Shown piece by piece: positions 56,301 through 64,000 of a DNA stretch of 64,000 nt (the first letter of the stretch is position 1; every line of letters begins with the position of its first letter). The stretch is from assembly GCF_008086205.1 (NCBI RefSeq), contig NZ_VSKK01000001.1, positions 1,302,001-1,366,000 on the forward strand, written 5' to 3'. Below the pieces are notes generated by a model. That model made no database searches and was not told where the DNA came from. It saw only the letters and a list, made by a program, of their open reading frames with translations. The translations under genes and the position numbers were made by a program. Source of the stretch: Bizionia myxarmorum (lineage in GTDB: Bacteria > Bacteroidota > Bacteroidia > Flavobacteriales > Flavobacteriaceae).

Positions 56301-56388
56301 TTCCTGAAATTGTCTTTTCTTGCGCAAACGTAAGTTGCACAACAAACGCTAGAAACAGCGTTAAAATTCCACTAAACTTTGTTTTCAT
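53314..56388 (-). CDS. SusC/RagA-family TonB-linked outer membrane transporter
   Basis: The 1024-residue protein has a signal peptide ending VQLTFAQ, then a carboxypeptidase-regulatory-like domain (ISGTISDENGLPLPGVNIIV) in residues 20-110. Residues 143-230 of the plug match LTGKVSGLKINTTNNGVD to GSNGVIIVTTK. A 22-strand barrel follows and ends in MTLNLTF with a terminal aromatic residue. TonB energy opens it to import ligands held by SusD. It leads a four-gene operon. The plug is the sequence that reappears inside the alpha-2-macroglobulin gene at 33317-33580. Confidence 0.95.
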   Translation of the reverse strand: MKTKFSGILTLFLAFVVQLTFAQEKTISGTISDENGLPLPGVNIIVKGTTTGTQSDFDGNYAINASTGAVLAYSFIGYTTKEMTVGTSNKISFAMEVDSEALEEVIITALGVERTAGQLTAATKVVDAEELTQAANPNAVQSLTGKVSGLKINTTNNGVDQTTRIVLRGSRSLTGNNQALIVIDGVISSANTLANLAPEIIASTNVIKGAGGSALYGSQGSNGVIIVTTKSGSASEKIEVSINSSISFEDVAFVPERQTKYGQGWDGVHTSYENGGWGPEFDGTMQPVGLPQADGSYIMAPYTGDSDNIKEFFKTGTILQNGVTLSSGDKTGNVLLSVNNQQTEFVVEGDELNRTTVLFKAGKQLGKWNVGGNVLYNTSSVKTTTSNLFTELLQTASNVPVAQFANSGNEGHWTAYYRSPYWMRDNIRNASNTTRMNGVMNVKYDINDNINVVMNSSVRNFKSYTRNYTNEYIDNIGIGGGDHSTISQFGQSNSEETNIYNDIFVNFDYMLTDDISLTALVGNNIQDNMFTATQVSGSNLTIPGYYNIDNITGKPTTFNTIQRDRRFSLLGSVDLGYKDFLYLSVTGRNDWTSRLASDRNNFFYPSVGLSFVLSNAFPDLKKGGVLNYAKVSGNWAKVGNDRVGPYQIQSTLNQATGYPFGGLNSFVLDQTIADPLLVNEFIESYELNLSLAFFKGDRVRLDVSVYETKNTDLVTGITTSATSGLANTTVNVASSTTTGFEVDLGLTPIRTKDFRWDLDLNFATDKTIIDKISDQSNEVALAAFDDVGIFATAGEEFPLIKGTAYQRDDQGRVLIDPSTGNPLKTGSFQVLGKSNPDYIVGLNTAVNYKGIRLAAVMDYRTGHQFWAGTKDWLSWSGHLVESAEGGRRGFIFPNSAINTGTAANPVYQANTNIITGGTTYSNYLNYFSNEYRSVSENFVLDATAFKVRELSLSYAFSKEMLDNVGLTSLRLGINARNPFTVLPAENRGYADPEIGRSSGNDQGLSVTGQYPITRTYGMTLNLTF

Positions 56389-56416
56389 TTTATATTTTAT
56401 TTGAATTAGTCTACGC

Positions 56417-56447
56417 CAAAAATCATAATAAAAAGTTAATTAAACAA
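56417..56447 (-). promoter_or_regulatory. likely promoter of the SusCD operon
   Basis: On the minus strand a TTG (56445-56447) is followed after 20 nt by GATTTTTG (56417-56424), one base off TAnnTTTG. Spacing fits the Bacteroidetes -33/-7 arrangement. Distance to the susC ATG is about 28 nt. Confidence 0.5.
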
Positions 56448-56508
56448 TAAATAAGGGTTAAAATTTCAAATTATTTTAAAAAGCTTCCCAATTTATCTAC
56501 TATTAACG

Positions 56509-58206
56509 CTAAAATAGTGCTGATAAACTGAGGTGTATTTTGGAATTCGAAAATTGGAAAGTTTGATTTTCGCTTTTACCATTGGCATAGTTAAAGCGCA
56601 ACAGGCCTGCTTTGGTCTCTAATCCGAATCCAAAACCAAAGCTATATAACTTCTCTTTTTGATCAATTATTTGGTTCTCAAAATAGGCTATATCAATAAT
56701 GGAATGAATGTATAAAATAGGACTCAGAGCATATCGGTATTCTGTTGCCAAAAGCGTGTAAAAAGTAGCATTTAAACTATTTTCTTCAAAACCTCTAATA
56801 GAATTAATACCTCCAAACCGCGATAATTCATTTTCTAAATAGCTATTGGAAAATAAGCCGAAACTAGCGGTTTTTAGATAAATACTGTTGGTAACGTTCA
56901 AGTTGAATATTTTAAATGCGTTCAGATAATATTGTACTTGTCTATCCTTTGTGGTTTTTATAGTTCTATTTCCTAAACCTGTTTCAAATAGTATCTGGGC
57001 ATTGCGCTTAAAAAGGCGTTCATTTTTCAAACGGTTAATAAATTGATAACCTATGTTGTAAAAAGTGGATTGATAATCCTTTATAAACGGATTTAAATTA
57101 GCCGTACTTAAAAGATTATTGGATTTGATGGATTTTAACCCCAACGAAAACTGATTTTTAGAATTTAATTGGTAGGTCACTTTCGCCGCTTGATATGCCG
57201 TTGTAAAAGAGGAGTCTTTTTTGAAAATGTCCAACTCCAATTCTGTTCCAATAGGTGAATTGAATAAATAGGGTAATTTAATTTGAGCGTTGAAGGATTT
57301 TTGTTCGCTTTCATCACTTCGGTATGCTAGTGATAAGGATTCGCCATAATTTAAGTTATTGGTCAATTCTAAATTCAAATAACCTGTAAGTTCTAGCTTA
57401 CTTGTTTCTTCATTGGTGCCAAAACCTAAAAAGCCATCAAAGGTATTGCTTTTGGTTTTTTCTATGTATACATATAATATGGTAGAATCTTTACTGAATA
57501 ATATTTCCGGTTCTTTAATTTGATTAGCAAATGGTAGTTCTTGTAATAAATTGGTTTGCTGTTTCACTTCGGATAAGTTAATAGTTTTACCCGTTTTAAG
57601 TTTTAAGTAATATTTTAAATAAGATTTCGGAAATTTCTCATAGCCTTTAACTAAAATTTTGTCAACATAACGTTTGCTGTCTTGGCCTGAAATTATAAGA
57701 TTTGCAGTTAAGTTATGATTATCTGCTTTTGTTATATTTTGAAGTTGAGCGGTGTTGAATGGGAAACCTTGGTCAGATATTTTTTGATTTATAAACTTGA
57801 GGGTTTGTTCCACTTCTTTAAATGGTAAAGTGAAATACGTGTTACTATCATGAATCCGCAATTGTCTTAACGCGGTTGGCGGTAATTTCTTAGTATCATA
57901 ATAAATTCGAATATTTTTATAAGGTTGTCCTAAAGTAGCAGCTACATGAAATACAGAATCATTTTCTTTTTCTAAATTATTCCAATGGGCATCCAAATAC
58001 CCCAATTTGTATAATTTGCTTTTTACACTATCTACTTCTTGTTTTAAAGCGCTATAATCCGAATGGCGTTTAAAATAATTTATAGAATCTAGAACATTGG
58101 GTTGTTTTGATATAGAGTCCTCTATTTTTAAATAGAAATTTTGTGCCATCAAATCGGTTGATGAACTAGCGTATATTATGAGGAGAAAAATTAAAAATTT
58201 CTGCAC
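56509..58206 (-). CDS. Omp85/BamA-TamA-like outer membrane protein
   Basis: The 565-residue protein has an N-terminal signal peptide (ends LMAQ). A POTRA-like region about 60-260 (VDKILVKGYEKFPKSYLKYY, LKTGKTINLSEVKQQ) is followed by a beta-barrel. The barrel contains LSRFGGINSIRGFEENS, the conserved loop 6 motif region (GG.xSIRGF) of Omp85 proteins. The C-terminus ends in LSLSALF with a terminal phenylalanine. Members insert or export outer membrane proteins; this is smaller than BamA and its client is unknown. The start is GTG. It is divergent from the rpsL operon. Confidence 0.8.
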   Translation of the reverse strand: MQKFLIFLLIIYASSSTDLMAQNFYLKIEDSISKQPNVLDSINYFKRHSDYSALKQEVDSVKSKLYKLGYLDAHWNNLEKENDSVFHVAATLGQPYKNIRIYYDTKKLPPTALRQLRIHDSNTYFTLPFKEVEQTLKFINQKISDQGFPFNTAQLQNITKADNHNLTANLIISGQDSKRYVDKILVKGYEKFPKSYLKYYLKLKTGKTINLSEVKQQTNLLQELPFANQIKEPEILFSKDSTILYVYIEKTKSNTFDGFLGFGTNEETSKLELTGYLNLELTNNLNYGESLSLAYRSDESEQKSFNAQIKLPYLFNSPIGTELELDIFKKDSSFTTAYQAAKVTYQLNSKNQFSLGLKSIKSNNLLSTANLNPFIKDYQSTFYNIGYQFINRLKNERLFKRNAQILFETGLGNRTIKTTKDRQVQYYLNAFKIFNLNVTNSIYLKTASFGLFSNSYLENELSRFGGINSIRGFEENSLNATFYTLLATEYRYALSPILYIHSIIDIAYFENQIIDQKEKLYSFGFGFGLETKAGLLRFNYANGKSENQTFQFSNSKIHLSLSALF

Positions 58207-58310
58207 GCTTGTTTTTTGGTGTTAGAACTGTAAAACTAACGCAAAAAGAACTGTTTTGATATAAATTTAGTGTTGATTTTTAATTTCTATTGAAAATTAA
58301 TGGATTATGA

Positions 58311-58341
58311 TTTGAAAAATAAAAATTTATTTCTACCTTTG
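58311..58341 (+). promoter_or_regulatory. promoter of the rpsL-rpsG-fusA-rpsJ operon
   Basis: TTTG at 58311-58314 is separated by exactly 19 nt from TACCTTTG at 58334-58341, an ideal Bacteroidetes -33/-7 pair. The transcript starts near 58347 and leaves about 38 nt before the rpsL ATG. Confidence 0.8.
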
Positions 58342-58384
58342 CAGCCCTCAAATGAGAGGTTAAACATAAATTATATAGAAATAT

Positions 58385-58759
58385 ATGCCAACAATTTCAC
58401 AATTAGTAAGACAAGGAAGAACCAAAATAACCAAGAAGAGTAAATCGGTTGCTTTAGATTCGTGTCCACAAAGACGTGGAGTATGTACGCGTGTTTATAC
58501 TACTACACCTAAAAAACCTAACTCTGCGATGCGTAAAGTTGCAAGGGTAAGGTTAACAAATGGTAAAGAAGTAAACGCTTATATTCCAGGAGAAGGACAC
58601 AATTTACAAGAGCACTCGATAGTATTGGTTAGAGGTGGAAGGGTAAAAGATTTACCAGGAGTTAGATATCACATTGTACGTGGTGCCTTAGACACAGCAG
58701 GTGTTGCAGGTAGAACGCAACGTAGATCTAAGTATGGTGCTAAACGCCCTAAGAAGTAA
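58385..58759 (+). CDS. rpsL: 30S ribosomal protein S12
   Basis: The 124-residue protein is full length. It shows the conserved [18 protein letters not shown] and [14 protein letters not shown]. The lysines in TPKKPNS and RVKDLPG are wild type, so the common streptomycin-resistance changes are absent. S12 monitors decoding at the A site. It leads the str operon from a strong -33/-7 promoter. Confidence 0.98.
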   Translation: MPTISQLVRQGRTKITKKSKSVALDSCPQRRGVCTRVYTTTPKKPNSAMRKVARVRLTNGKEVNAYIPGEGHNLQEHSIVLVRGGRVKDLPGVRYHIVRGALDTAGVAGRTQRRSKYGAKRPKK

Positions 58760-58782
58760 TTAAAAAACTTTAAGAAGAAGAC

Positions 58783-59259
58783 ATGAGAAAAAAAGCAGCA
58801 AAAAAGAGACCTCTTTTGCCAGATCCACGTTTTAACGATCAGTTAGTAACTAGATTCGTAAACATGATGATGTGGGATGGTAAAAAGTCAGTAGCTTTTA
58901 AAGTATTTTACGATGCAATTGATATCGTAGGAGAAAAGAAAACAGATGAGGAGAAAACAGCTTTAGAGTTGTGGAAAGATGCTTTGTCTAATGTGATGCC
59001 TCACGTAGAAGTGCGTAGTCGTCGTGTTGGTGGTGCAACATTCCAAATTCCAATGCAAATTCGTCCAGATCGTAAAGTTTCTACAGCAATGAAATGGTTA
59101 ATTACCTATTCACGTAAGAGAAACGAAAAATCTATGGCACAACGTTTAGCATCAGAAATTTTAGCAGCAGCTAAAGAAGAAGGCGCGGCGGTTAAAAAAC
59201 GTGTTGACACGCATAAGATGGCAGAAGCGAATAAAGCATTCTCACACTTTAGATTTTAA
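58783..59259 (+). CDS. rpsG: 30S ribosomal protein S7
   Basis: The 158-residue protein carries S7 features [41 protein letters not shown] and [21 protein letters not shown]7 nucleates the 30S head and, in E. coli, represses its own operon. It starts 23 bp after rpsL and is followed 3 bp later by fusA. Confidence 0.98.
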   Translation: MRKKAAKKRPLLPDPRFNDQLVTRFVNMMMWDGKKSVAFKVFYDAIDIVGEKKTDEEKTALELWKDALSNVMPHVEVRSRRVGGATFQIPMQIRPDRKVSTAMKWLITYSRKRNEKSMAQRLASEILAAAKEEGAAVKKRVDTHKMAEANKAFSHFRF

Positions 59260-59262
59260 CAT

Positions 59263-61389
59263 ATGGCTAGAGATTTAAGATTAACAAGAAATATCGGAAT
59301 TGCTGCTCATATTGATGCTGGTAAAACAACGACAACAGAGCGTATTCTTTTTTATACAGGTGTTAACCATAAAATGGGTGAAACACACCAGGGTTCTTCT
59401 ACAATGGACTGGATGGAGCAAGAAGCAGAAAGAGGTATTACAATTACGTCTGCTGCAACAACTTGTGACTGGGTTTTTCCTATGGAAAACGCGGAGCCTA
59501 CTGCAGATGCACAAAGTTATCACTTTAACATTATTGACACACCAGGTCACGTAGATTTTACCGTAGAGGTAAACCGTTCATTACGTGTTCTTGATGGTTT
59601 AGTTTTCTTATTTAGTGCAGTGGACGGTGTTGAGCCACAATCTGAAACTAACTGGAGACTTGCAGATAACTATAAAGTGCCTAGAATTGGTTTCGTTAAT
59701 AAAATGGACCGTCAAGGATCTGATTTTATGATGGTTTGTAAGCAAGTTAAGGAAATGTTAGGTTCCAATGCGGTGCCAATTGTTTTAAATATTGGGGATG
59801 AAGAAAACTTCAAAGGTATTGTAGATTTAGTAAAGAATAGAGCTATCGTATGGCATGATGAAAATTATGGGGCTACTTTTGATGTAGTAGAGATTCCAGA
59901 AGATATGAAAGAGGAAGTACGTAAATATCGTGCTTTATTGATTGAAGAAGTTGCAAGTTACGACGAGAATCTTCTTGAGAAATTCATGGAAGACGAAAAC
60001 TCTATTACAGAAGATGAAGTACATGCTGCTTTAAGAGCTGCTGTTATGGATATGGCAATCATTCCTATGGTTTGTGGTTCATCATTCAAAAATAAAGGTG
60101 TTCAGTTTTTATTAGATGCTGTTTGTCGTTATTTACCTTCTCCTATGGATAGAGAAAGTGTAATAGGCGTTAATCCAGATACAGATAAAGAAGAAAAACG
60201 TAGACCAGATGTTAAGGAGCCTTTTGCTGCTTTAGCCTTTAAAATTGCAACAGATCCTTTTGTGGGTCGTTTAGCATTTTTTCGTGCGTATTCAGGTCGT
60301 TTAGATGCTGGTTCGTATATCTTGAACAACCGTTCAGGGAAGAAGGAGCGTATTTCACGTATCTACCAAATGCATGCTAACAAACAAATTGCTATTGATT
60401 ATATCGAAGCAGGTGATATTGGAGCAGCAGTTGGATTTAAAGATATTAAGACTGGTGATACCATGTCTGATGAAAAACATCCAATTGTTTTAGAATCTAT
60501 GGACTTCCCAGACCCAGTAATTGGTATTGCGGTTGAACCAAAAACGAAAGCAGATGTTGATAAATTAGGTATGGCTTTAGCTAAATTAGCTGAAGAAGAT
60601 CCAACGTTTACAGCTAGAACTGATGAAAATTCAGGTCAAACAATTATATCAGGAATGGGTGAGCTTCACTTAGATATTATTGTAGATCGTTTACGTCGTG
60701 AATTCAAAGTAGAGGTGAACCAAGGTGAGCCACAAGTAGAATATAAAGAAGCCATTACGGCTGCAGCTGATCATAGAGAAGTTTATAAGAAACAATCTGG
60801 TGGTCGTGGTAAATTTGCTGATATCGTATTTACGGTTGAACCAGCAGATCCAGGTGTAGTAGGTCTTCAATTTGAGTCTGTAATTAAAGGTGGTAACGTT
60901 CCTAAAGAATTTATCCCTTCAATTGAAAAAGGATTTAAAATGGCCATGGTTAATGGACCTTTAGCTGGTTATGAAATTGATTCAATGAAAGTAACATTGA
61001 GAGATGGGTCTTACCATGATGTGGATTCGGATCAATTATCATTCGAATTAGCGGCTAAAATAGGATTTAGAAATTGCGCAAAAGCGGCTAAAGCTGTTAT
61101 AATGGAGCCAATCATGAAGCTTGAGGTAATTACTCCTGAAGAAAACATGGGTGACATTGTAGGAGATTTAAACCGTCGTCGTGGACAAATGAGTGATATG
61201 GGAGATAGAGCAGGTGCAAAAACTGTAAAAGCTACTGTACCTTTATCAGAAATGTTCGGTTATGTAACAACATTAAGAACATTGTCTTCAGGACGTGCAA
61301 CATCAACAATGGAATTTTCACACTATGCTGAAACGCCTTCTAATATTTCAGAAGAAGTTATAAAAGCTGCTAAAGGTATCGAATCGTAA
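59263..61389 (+). CDS. fusA: elongation factor G
   Basis: The 708-residue GTPase drives ribosomal translocation. G1 is [21 protein letters not shown]3 [12 protein letters not shown], and G4 [11 protein letters not shown]. Domain IV residues include [11 protein letters not shown], and the C-terminus is complete ([12 protein letters not shown]). It is longer than the 692-704 residues usual elsewhere, in line with Bacteroidetes EF-G. It follows rpsG by 3 bp; no tuf gene follows it, as expected in this phylum. Confidence 0.98.
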   Translation: MARDLRLTRNIGIAAHIDAGKTTTTERILFYTGVNHKMGETHQGSSTMDWMEQEAERGITITSAATTCDWVFPMENAEPTADAQSYHFNIIDTPGHVDFTVEVNRSLRVLDGLVFLFSAVDGVEPQSETNWRLADNYKVPRIGFVNKMDRQGSDFMMVCKQVKEMLGSNAVPIVLNIGDEENFKGIVDLVKNRAIVWHDENYGATFDVVEIPEDMKEEVRKYRALLIEEVASYDENLLEKFMEDENSITEDEVHAALRAAVMDMAIIPMVCGSSFKNKGVQFLLDAVCRYLPSPMDRESVIGVNPDTDKEEKRRPDVKEPFAALAFKIATDPFVGRLAFFRAYSGRLDAGSYILNNRSGKKERISRIYQMHANKQIAIDYIEAGDIGAAVGFKDIKTGDTMSDEKHPIVLESMDFPDPVIGIAVEPKTKADVDKLGMALAKLAEEDPTFTARTDENSGQTIISGMGELHLDIIVDRLRREFKVEVNQGEPQVEYKEAITAAADHREVYKKQSGGRGKFADIVFTVEPADPGVVGLQFESVIKGGNVPKEFIPSIEKGFKMAMVNGPLAGYEIDSMKVTLRDGSYHDVDSDQLSFELAAKIGFRNCAKAAKAVIMEPIMKLEVITPEENMGDIVGDLNRRRGQMSDMGDRAGAKTVKATVPLSEMFGYVTTLRTLSSGRATSTMEFSHYAETPSNISEEVIKAAKGIES

Positions 61390-61400
61390 ATCTTAAGAAA

Positions 61401-61706
61401 ATGAGTCAAAAAATTAGAATAAAATTAAAGTCTTACGATCATAATTTAGTAGATAAGTCTGCTGAGAAGATTGTAAAAACAGTTAAAAGTACAGGTGCAG
61501 TAGTAACGGGACCAATTCCATTACCAACTCACAAGAAAATTTTCACTGTATTACGTTCACCACACGTTAACAAGAAGTCAAGAGAACAATTTCAATTAAG
61601 CTCTTATAAGCGTTTATTAGATATTTACTCGTCTTCTTCAAAAACAATTGACGCTCTAATGAAGTTAGAGTTGCCAAGTGGTGTAGAAGTAGAGATCAAA
61701 GTTTAG
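61401..61706 (+). CDS. rpsJ: 30S ribosomal protein S10
   Basis: The 101-residue protein has [20 protein letters not shown] and [29 protein letters not shown], the S10 signature that also contacts NusB during antitermination. It follows fusA by 11 bp. In this genome it ends the first block, because a 196-bp structured gap separates it from rplC. Confidence 0.98.
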   Translation: MSQKIRIKLKSYDHNLVDKSAEKIVKTVKSTGAVVTGPIPLPTHKKIFTVLRSPHVNKKSREQFQLSSYKRLLDIYSSSSKTIDALMKLELPSGVEVEIKV

Positions 61707-61902
61707 TTATAAACTTACATGTCCTTAACGATTGGTTAAGGAAAAACGGAAAATTACAATTCAAGGCTGAAATGTATTTTTCAGCCTTAATTCTTTTAGG
61801 AACAAAAATACTTGTTCTAAAAAACGGTTTAGTCGCGACTAAATCATACAAAAAACAAGCAGGACAAATCGCGAGTTGTCCATAATATAATAAAGATAAA
61901 TT
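61707..61902 (+). promoter_or_regulatory. structured leader-like region between rpsJ and rplC
   Basis: Five inverted repeats lie in 196 bp: TCCTTAAC/GTTAAGGA (61722-61742), a terminator-like hairpin (61763-61788), GAACAA/TTGTTC (61800-61817), the 16-bp palindrome TTTAGTCGCGACTAAA (61828-61843) and GGACAA/TTGTCC (61862-61881). The last two both enclose TCGCGA. A gap of this size is unusual inside an S10 operon, where rplC normally follows rpsJ closely. It may be a regulatory leader for rplC-rplD onward. I found no TAnnTTTG box in it. Confidence 0.6.
61763..61797 (+). terminator. terminator-like hairpin between rpsJ and rplC
   Basis: AAGGCTGAAA (61763-61772) pairs with TTTCAGCCTT (61779-61788) around TGTATT, followed by AATTCTTTT. 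It could end or attenuate the str-rpsJ transcript before rplC. Confidence 0.5.
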
Positions 61903-62520
61903 ATGTCTGGGTTAATTGGAAAAAAAATCGGTATGACCAGCATCTTCGATGAAAATGGAAAAAACATTCCATGTACAGTAATCGAAGCTGGACCATGTAT
62001 CGTTACCCAAGTCAGAACTGAAGAAGTTGACGGTTATAATGCTGTACAACTTGGTTTCGATGACGCGACAGAAAAAAGCGCTACTAAAGCTGACTTAGGT
62101 CATGCTAAAAAAGCAGGAACTTCTGTAAAACGCAAGATCGTTGAATTCAAAGGTTTTGATAAGGAGTACAAATTAGGTGATGCTATCACTGTTGAACATT
62201 TTATGGAAGGTGAGTTCGTAGATATCTCTGGAACATCTAAAGGTAAAGGATTTCAAGGTGTTGTAAAACGTCATGGTTTTGCTGGTGTAGGTCAAGCGAC
62301 TCACGGTCAGCATAACCGATTAAGAGCTCCAGGTTCTATTGGTGCGGCTTCATATCCTGCAAGAGTATTTAAAGGAATGAAGATGGCTGGAAGAATGGGA
62401 ACTGATCAAGTAAAAGTTGAAAATTTAAGAGTTTTAAAAGTAGTTGCTGAAAAGAATCTACTTGTTGTTAAAGGATGTGTTCCTGGACATAAAAACGCTT
62501 ATGTAATTATTAGAAAATAA
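61903..62520 (+). CDS. rplC: 50S ribosomal protein L3
   Basis: The 205-residue protein begins [20 protein letters not shown] and has [19 protein letters not shown] and [21 protein letters not shown], the L3 hallmarks near the peptidyl-transferase centre. It ends in TAATG with a one-base overlap into rplD. It is the first gene after the structured gap. Confidence 0.98.
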   Translation: MSGLIGKKIGMTSIFDENGKNIPCTVIEAGPCIVTQVRTEEVDGYNAVQLGFDDATEKSATKADLGHAKKAGTSVKRKIVEFKGFDKEYKLGDAITVEHFMEGEFVDISGTSKGKGFQGVVKRHGFAGVGQATHGQHNRLRAPGSIGAASYPARVFKGMKMAGRMGTDQVKVENLRVLKVVAEKNLLVVKGCVPGHKNAYVIIRK

Positions 62521-63149
62521 TGAAAGTAGCAGTTTTAGATATAAACGGAAAAGACACAGGAAGACAAGTTGACTTGTCAAATGATGTGTTTGCTATTGAG
62601 CCTAATAATCATGCAGTTTATTTGGATGTTAAACAATATTTAGCTAACCAAAGACAAGGGACTCATAAAGCAAAAGAGCGTGCAGAAATTTCTGGAAGTA
62701 CACGTAAGATAAAAAAACAAAAAGGAACTGGTACTGCTCGTGCGGGTAGTATTAAGTCTGGAGTTTTTAAAGGTGGTGGACGTATGTTCGGACCAAGACC
62801 TAGAAGCTATAGCTTTAAATTAAACAAAAACGTGAAAAGATTGGCTCGTAAATCTGCTTTAACAATGAAAGCAAATGAGAAGTCAATTGTAGTTTTAGAA
62901 GACATAAGTTTTGAGTCTCCAAAGACAAAAAATTTCACGGCAGTTTTAAAAGCATTAGACCTAGTAAACAAAAAATCTCTCTTTGTGTTGGGTGGTTCAA
63001 ATAATAATGTATATTTGTCCTCACGTAATTTAAAAGGCTCTGAAGTTATAACTAGTTCAGAAATAAGCACTTACAAGATTTTAAATGCAAATCGAGTTGT
63101 GCTCTTTGAGAGTTCTTTAGAAGGAATTGAATCGAATTTAAGTAAATAA
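62520..63149 (+). CDS. rplD: 50S ribosomal protein L4
   Basis: The 209-residue protein has [20 protein letters not shown] and [18 protein letters not shown], the L4 exit-tunnel loop region. In E. coli, L4 binds the S10 leader and represses the operon. It overlaps rplC by one base and precedes rplW by 7 bp, and is the natural candidate to act on the structured gap just upstream of rplC. Confidence 0.98.
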   Translation: MKVAVLDINGKDTGRQVDLSNDVFAIEPNNHAVYLDVKQYLANQRQGTHKAKERAEISGSTRKIKKQKGTGTARAGSIKSGVFKGGGRMFGPRPRSYSFKLNKNVKRLARKSALTMKANEKSIVVLEDISFESPKTKNFTAVLKALDLVNKKSLFVLGGSNNNVYLSSRNLKGSEVITSSEISTYKILNANRVVLFESSLEGIESNLSK

Positions 63150-63156
63150 GAAACAG

Positions 63157-63447
63157 ATGAACATCTTAATTAAACCTATAATCACGGAAAAAGCGACTGC
63201 AAATAGCGAGTTAAGAAACTGCTATACATTCGCGGTGAATACGAAGGCGAACAAGGTAGAAATCAAAAAAGCGGTGGAAGCTGCTTATGGCGTTTCTGTT
63301 GAAAAAGTTCGTACTATTAATGTCCGTCCAGATAGAAGTACCAAGTTTACAAAAACAGGTATTCAACATGGTAAAACAAATGCTGTTAAAAAGGCAATTG
63401 TACAACTGGCGGAAGGTGAAATGATTGATTTATACAGTAACATGTAA
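63157..63447 (+). CDS. rplW: 50S ribosomal protein L23
   Basis: The 96-residue protein starts MNILIKPIITEKATANSELR and has TFAVNTKANKVEIKKAVEAA, typical of L23, the exit-site protein that docks trigger factor and SRP. It is followed 16 bp later by rplB. Confidence 0.97.
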   Translation: MNILIKPIITEKATANSELRNCYTFAVNTKANKVEIKKAVEAAYGVSVEKVRTINVRPDRSTKFTKTGIQHGKTNAVKKAIVQLAEGEMIDLYSNM

Positions 63448-63463
63448 TTAAAGACAAAAAAAA

Positions 63464-64000
63464 ATGTCAGTAAGAAAATTAAAACCAATCACACCAGGAC
63501 AGCGATTTAGAGTAGTAAATGGGTATGACGCCATTACTACTGATAAGCCGGAGAAAAGTCTATTAGCTCCGAAAAAAAGGTCTGGTGGTAGAAACAGTCA
63601 AGGTAAAATGACTATGCGCTACATAGGTGGTGGTCATAAACAAAGGTATCGTATAATCGATTTCAAACGTAGCAAAACTGGAATTCCAGCTGAAGTTAAG
63701 TCTATCGAGTATGATCCAAACAGAACAGCGTTTATTGCGTTGTTAAACTATCAAGATGGTGAGAAAGCATATGTTGTTGCTCAAACTGGCTTACAAGTAG
63801 GTCAAACTATCGTTTCAGGAACAAGTAATGTTGCTCCAGAAATTGGTAATGCAATGCCACTTTCTCAAATCCCATTAGGAACTATTATTTCTTGTGTTGA
63901 ATTACGTCCAGGTCAAGGAGCTGTTATGGCTAGAAGTGCTGGAACATTTGCACAATTAATGGCTAGAGGTGAAAAATTTGCATCTATTAAATTACCATCA
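63464..64000 (+). CDS. rplB: 50S ribosomal protein L2, 3' part missing (runs off window)
   Basis: The first 179 codons are present from the ATG at 63464, reading [18 protein letters not shown] and on to [18 protein letters not shown] and [19 protein letters not shown]2 lies at the peptidyl-transferase centre and helps join subunits. The remaining third lies past the window end. An A-rich stretch, AAAGACAAAAAAAA, lies just upstream of the ATG. Confidence 0.97.
   Translation, partial: MSVRKLKPITPGQRFRVVNGYDAITTDKPEKSLLAPKKRSGGRNSQGKMTMRYIGGGHKQRYRIIDFKRSKTGIPAEVKSIEYDPNRTAFIALLNYQDGEKAYVVAQTGLQVGQTIVSGTSNVAPEIGNAMPLSQIPLGTIISCVELRPGQGAVMARSAGTFAQLMARGEKFASIKLPS

Noticed and set aside
1-64000. 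tRNA, rRNA, tmRNA, prophage or insertion-sequence genes.
   Set aside because: I looked in the intergenic gaps for TpsiC-type GGTTCGA motifs, transposase motifs and terminal inverted repeats and saw none; a computed scan (tRNAscan-SE, Infernal, ISfinder) would be needed to be sure.

Overview
The window is chromosomal DNA from a member of the Bacteroidota, almost certainly family Flavobacteriaceae. The evidence is low GC content, several promoters with the Bacteroidetes -7 box TAnnTTTG, secreted proteins ending in type IX secretion (T9SS) sorting domains of both the A and B type, a SusC/SusD pair, DUF1573 and DUF4136 proteins, and the gene order rpsL-rpsG-fusA-rpsJ-rplC with no tuf gene between fusA and rpsJ. 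The genus cannot be fixed from this window. I saw no rRNA, tRNA, CRISPR array, prophage or insertion sequence. The region is mostly core chromosome with a few accessory-looking loci.

Layout. 1-4.6 kb: a partial ECF sigma factor, murB coupled to an aminotransferase, a periplasmic retropepsin-like/PDZ protein and a DUF1573 protein. 4.7-16.5 kb: valS, a large T9SS type A surface protein, a glycosyltransferase, a beta-propeller protein with four exact-period 88-residue repeats and a type B sorting domain, a methyltransferase and a FabH-like ketosynthase. 16.6-25.3 kb: gcvP, a UbiA-like membrane protein, a sigma factor with a small zinc-finger-like partner, an M3 oligopeptidase, a candidate small RNA and purK-purE. 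25.4-31 kb: a fused hypoxanthine phosphoribosyltransferase-adenylate kinase, obgE, a potassium-channel-like protein, a DUF4136 lipoprotein, and an M64 peptidase with a small secreted partner.

31-49.8 kb: a 2069-residue alpha-2-macroglobulin with a TonB-receptor plug domain embedded in it, a TPR protein, a diverged repeat pair, mpl, a ParDE-type toxin-antitoxin pair, radC and its coupled genes, rarA, a rhomboid protease and rlmB. 49.8-58.2 kb: a SusC/SusD operon with two unrecognised lipoproteins and no degradative enzyme, then an Omp85-like outer membrane protein. 58.3-64 kb: the start of the str/S10 ribosomal protein cluster, cut off inside rplB, with a structured 196-bp leader-like gap between rpsJ and rplC.

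The most interesting signal is the alpha-2-macroglobulin. Its embedded plug (88 residues) aligns without gaps to the plug of the SusC receptor about 22 kb away, with 63 identities counted by hand. It sits immediately before the alpha-2-macroglobulin core domain, where the bait region lies in this family, and upstream of an intact CxEQ thioester motif. Other points worth checking are the structured rpsJ-rplC gap, the candidate small RNA next to purE, three promoters whose -7 box ends exactly 4 nt before the start codon (suggesting leaderless mRNAs), and the repeat pair upstream of mpl.
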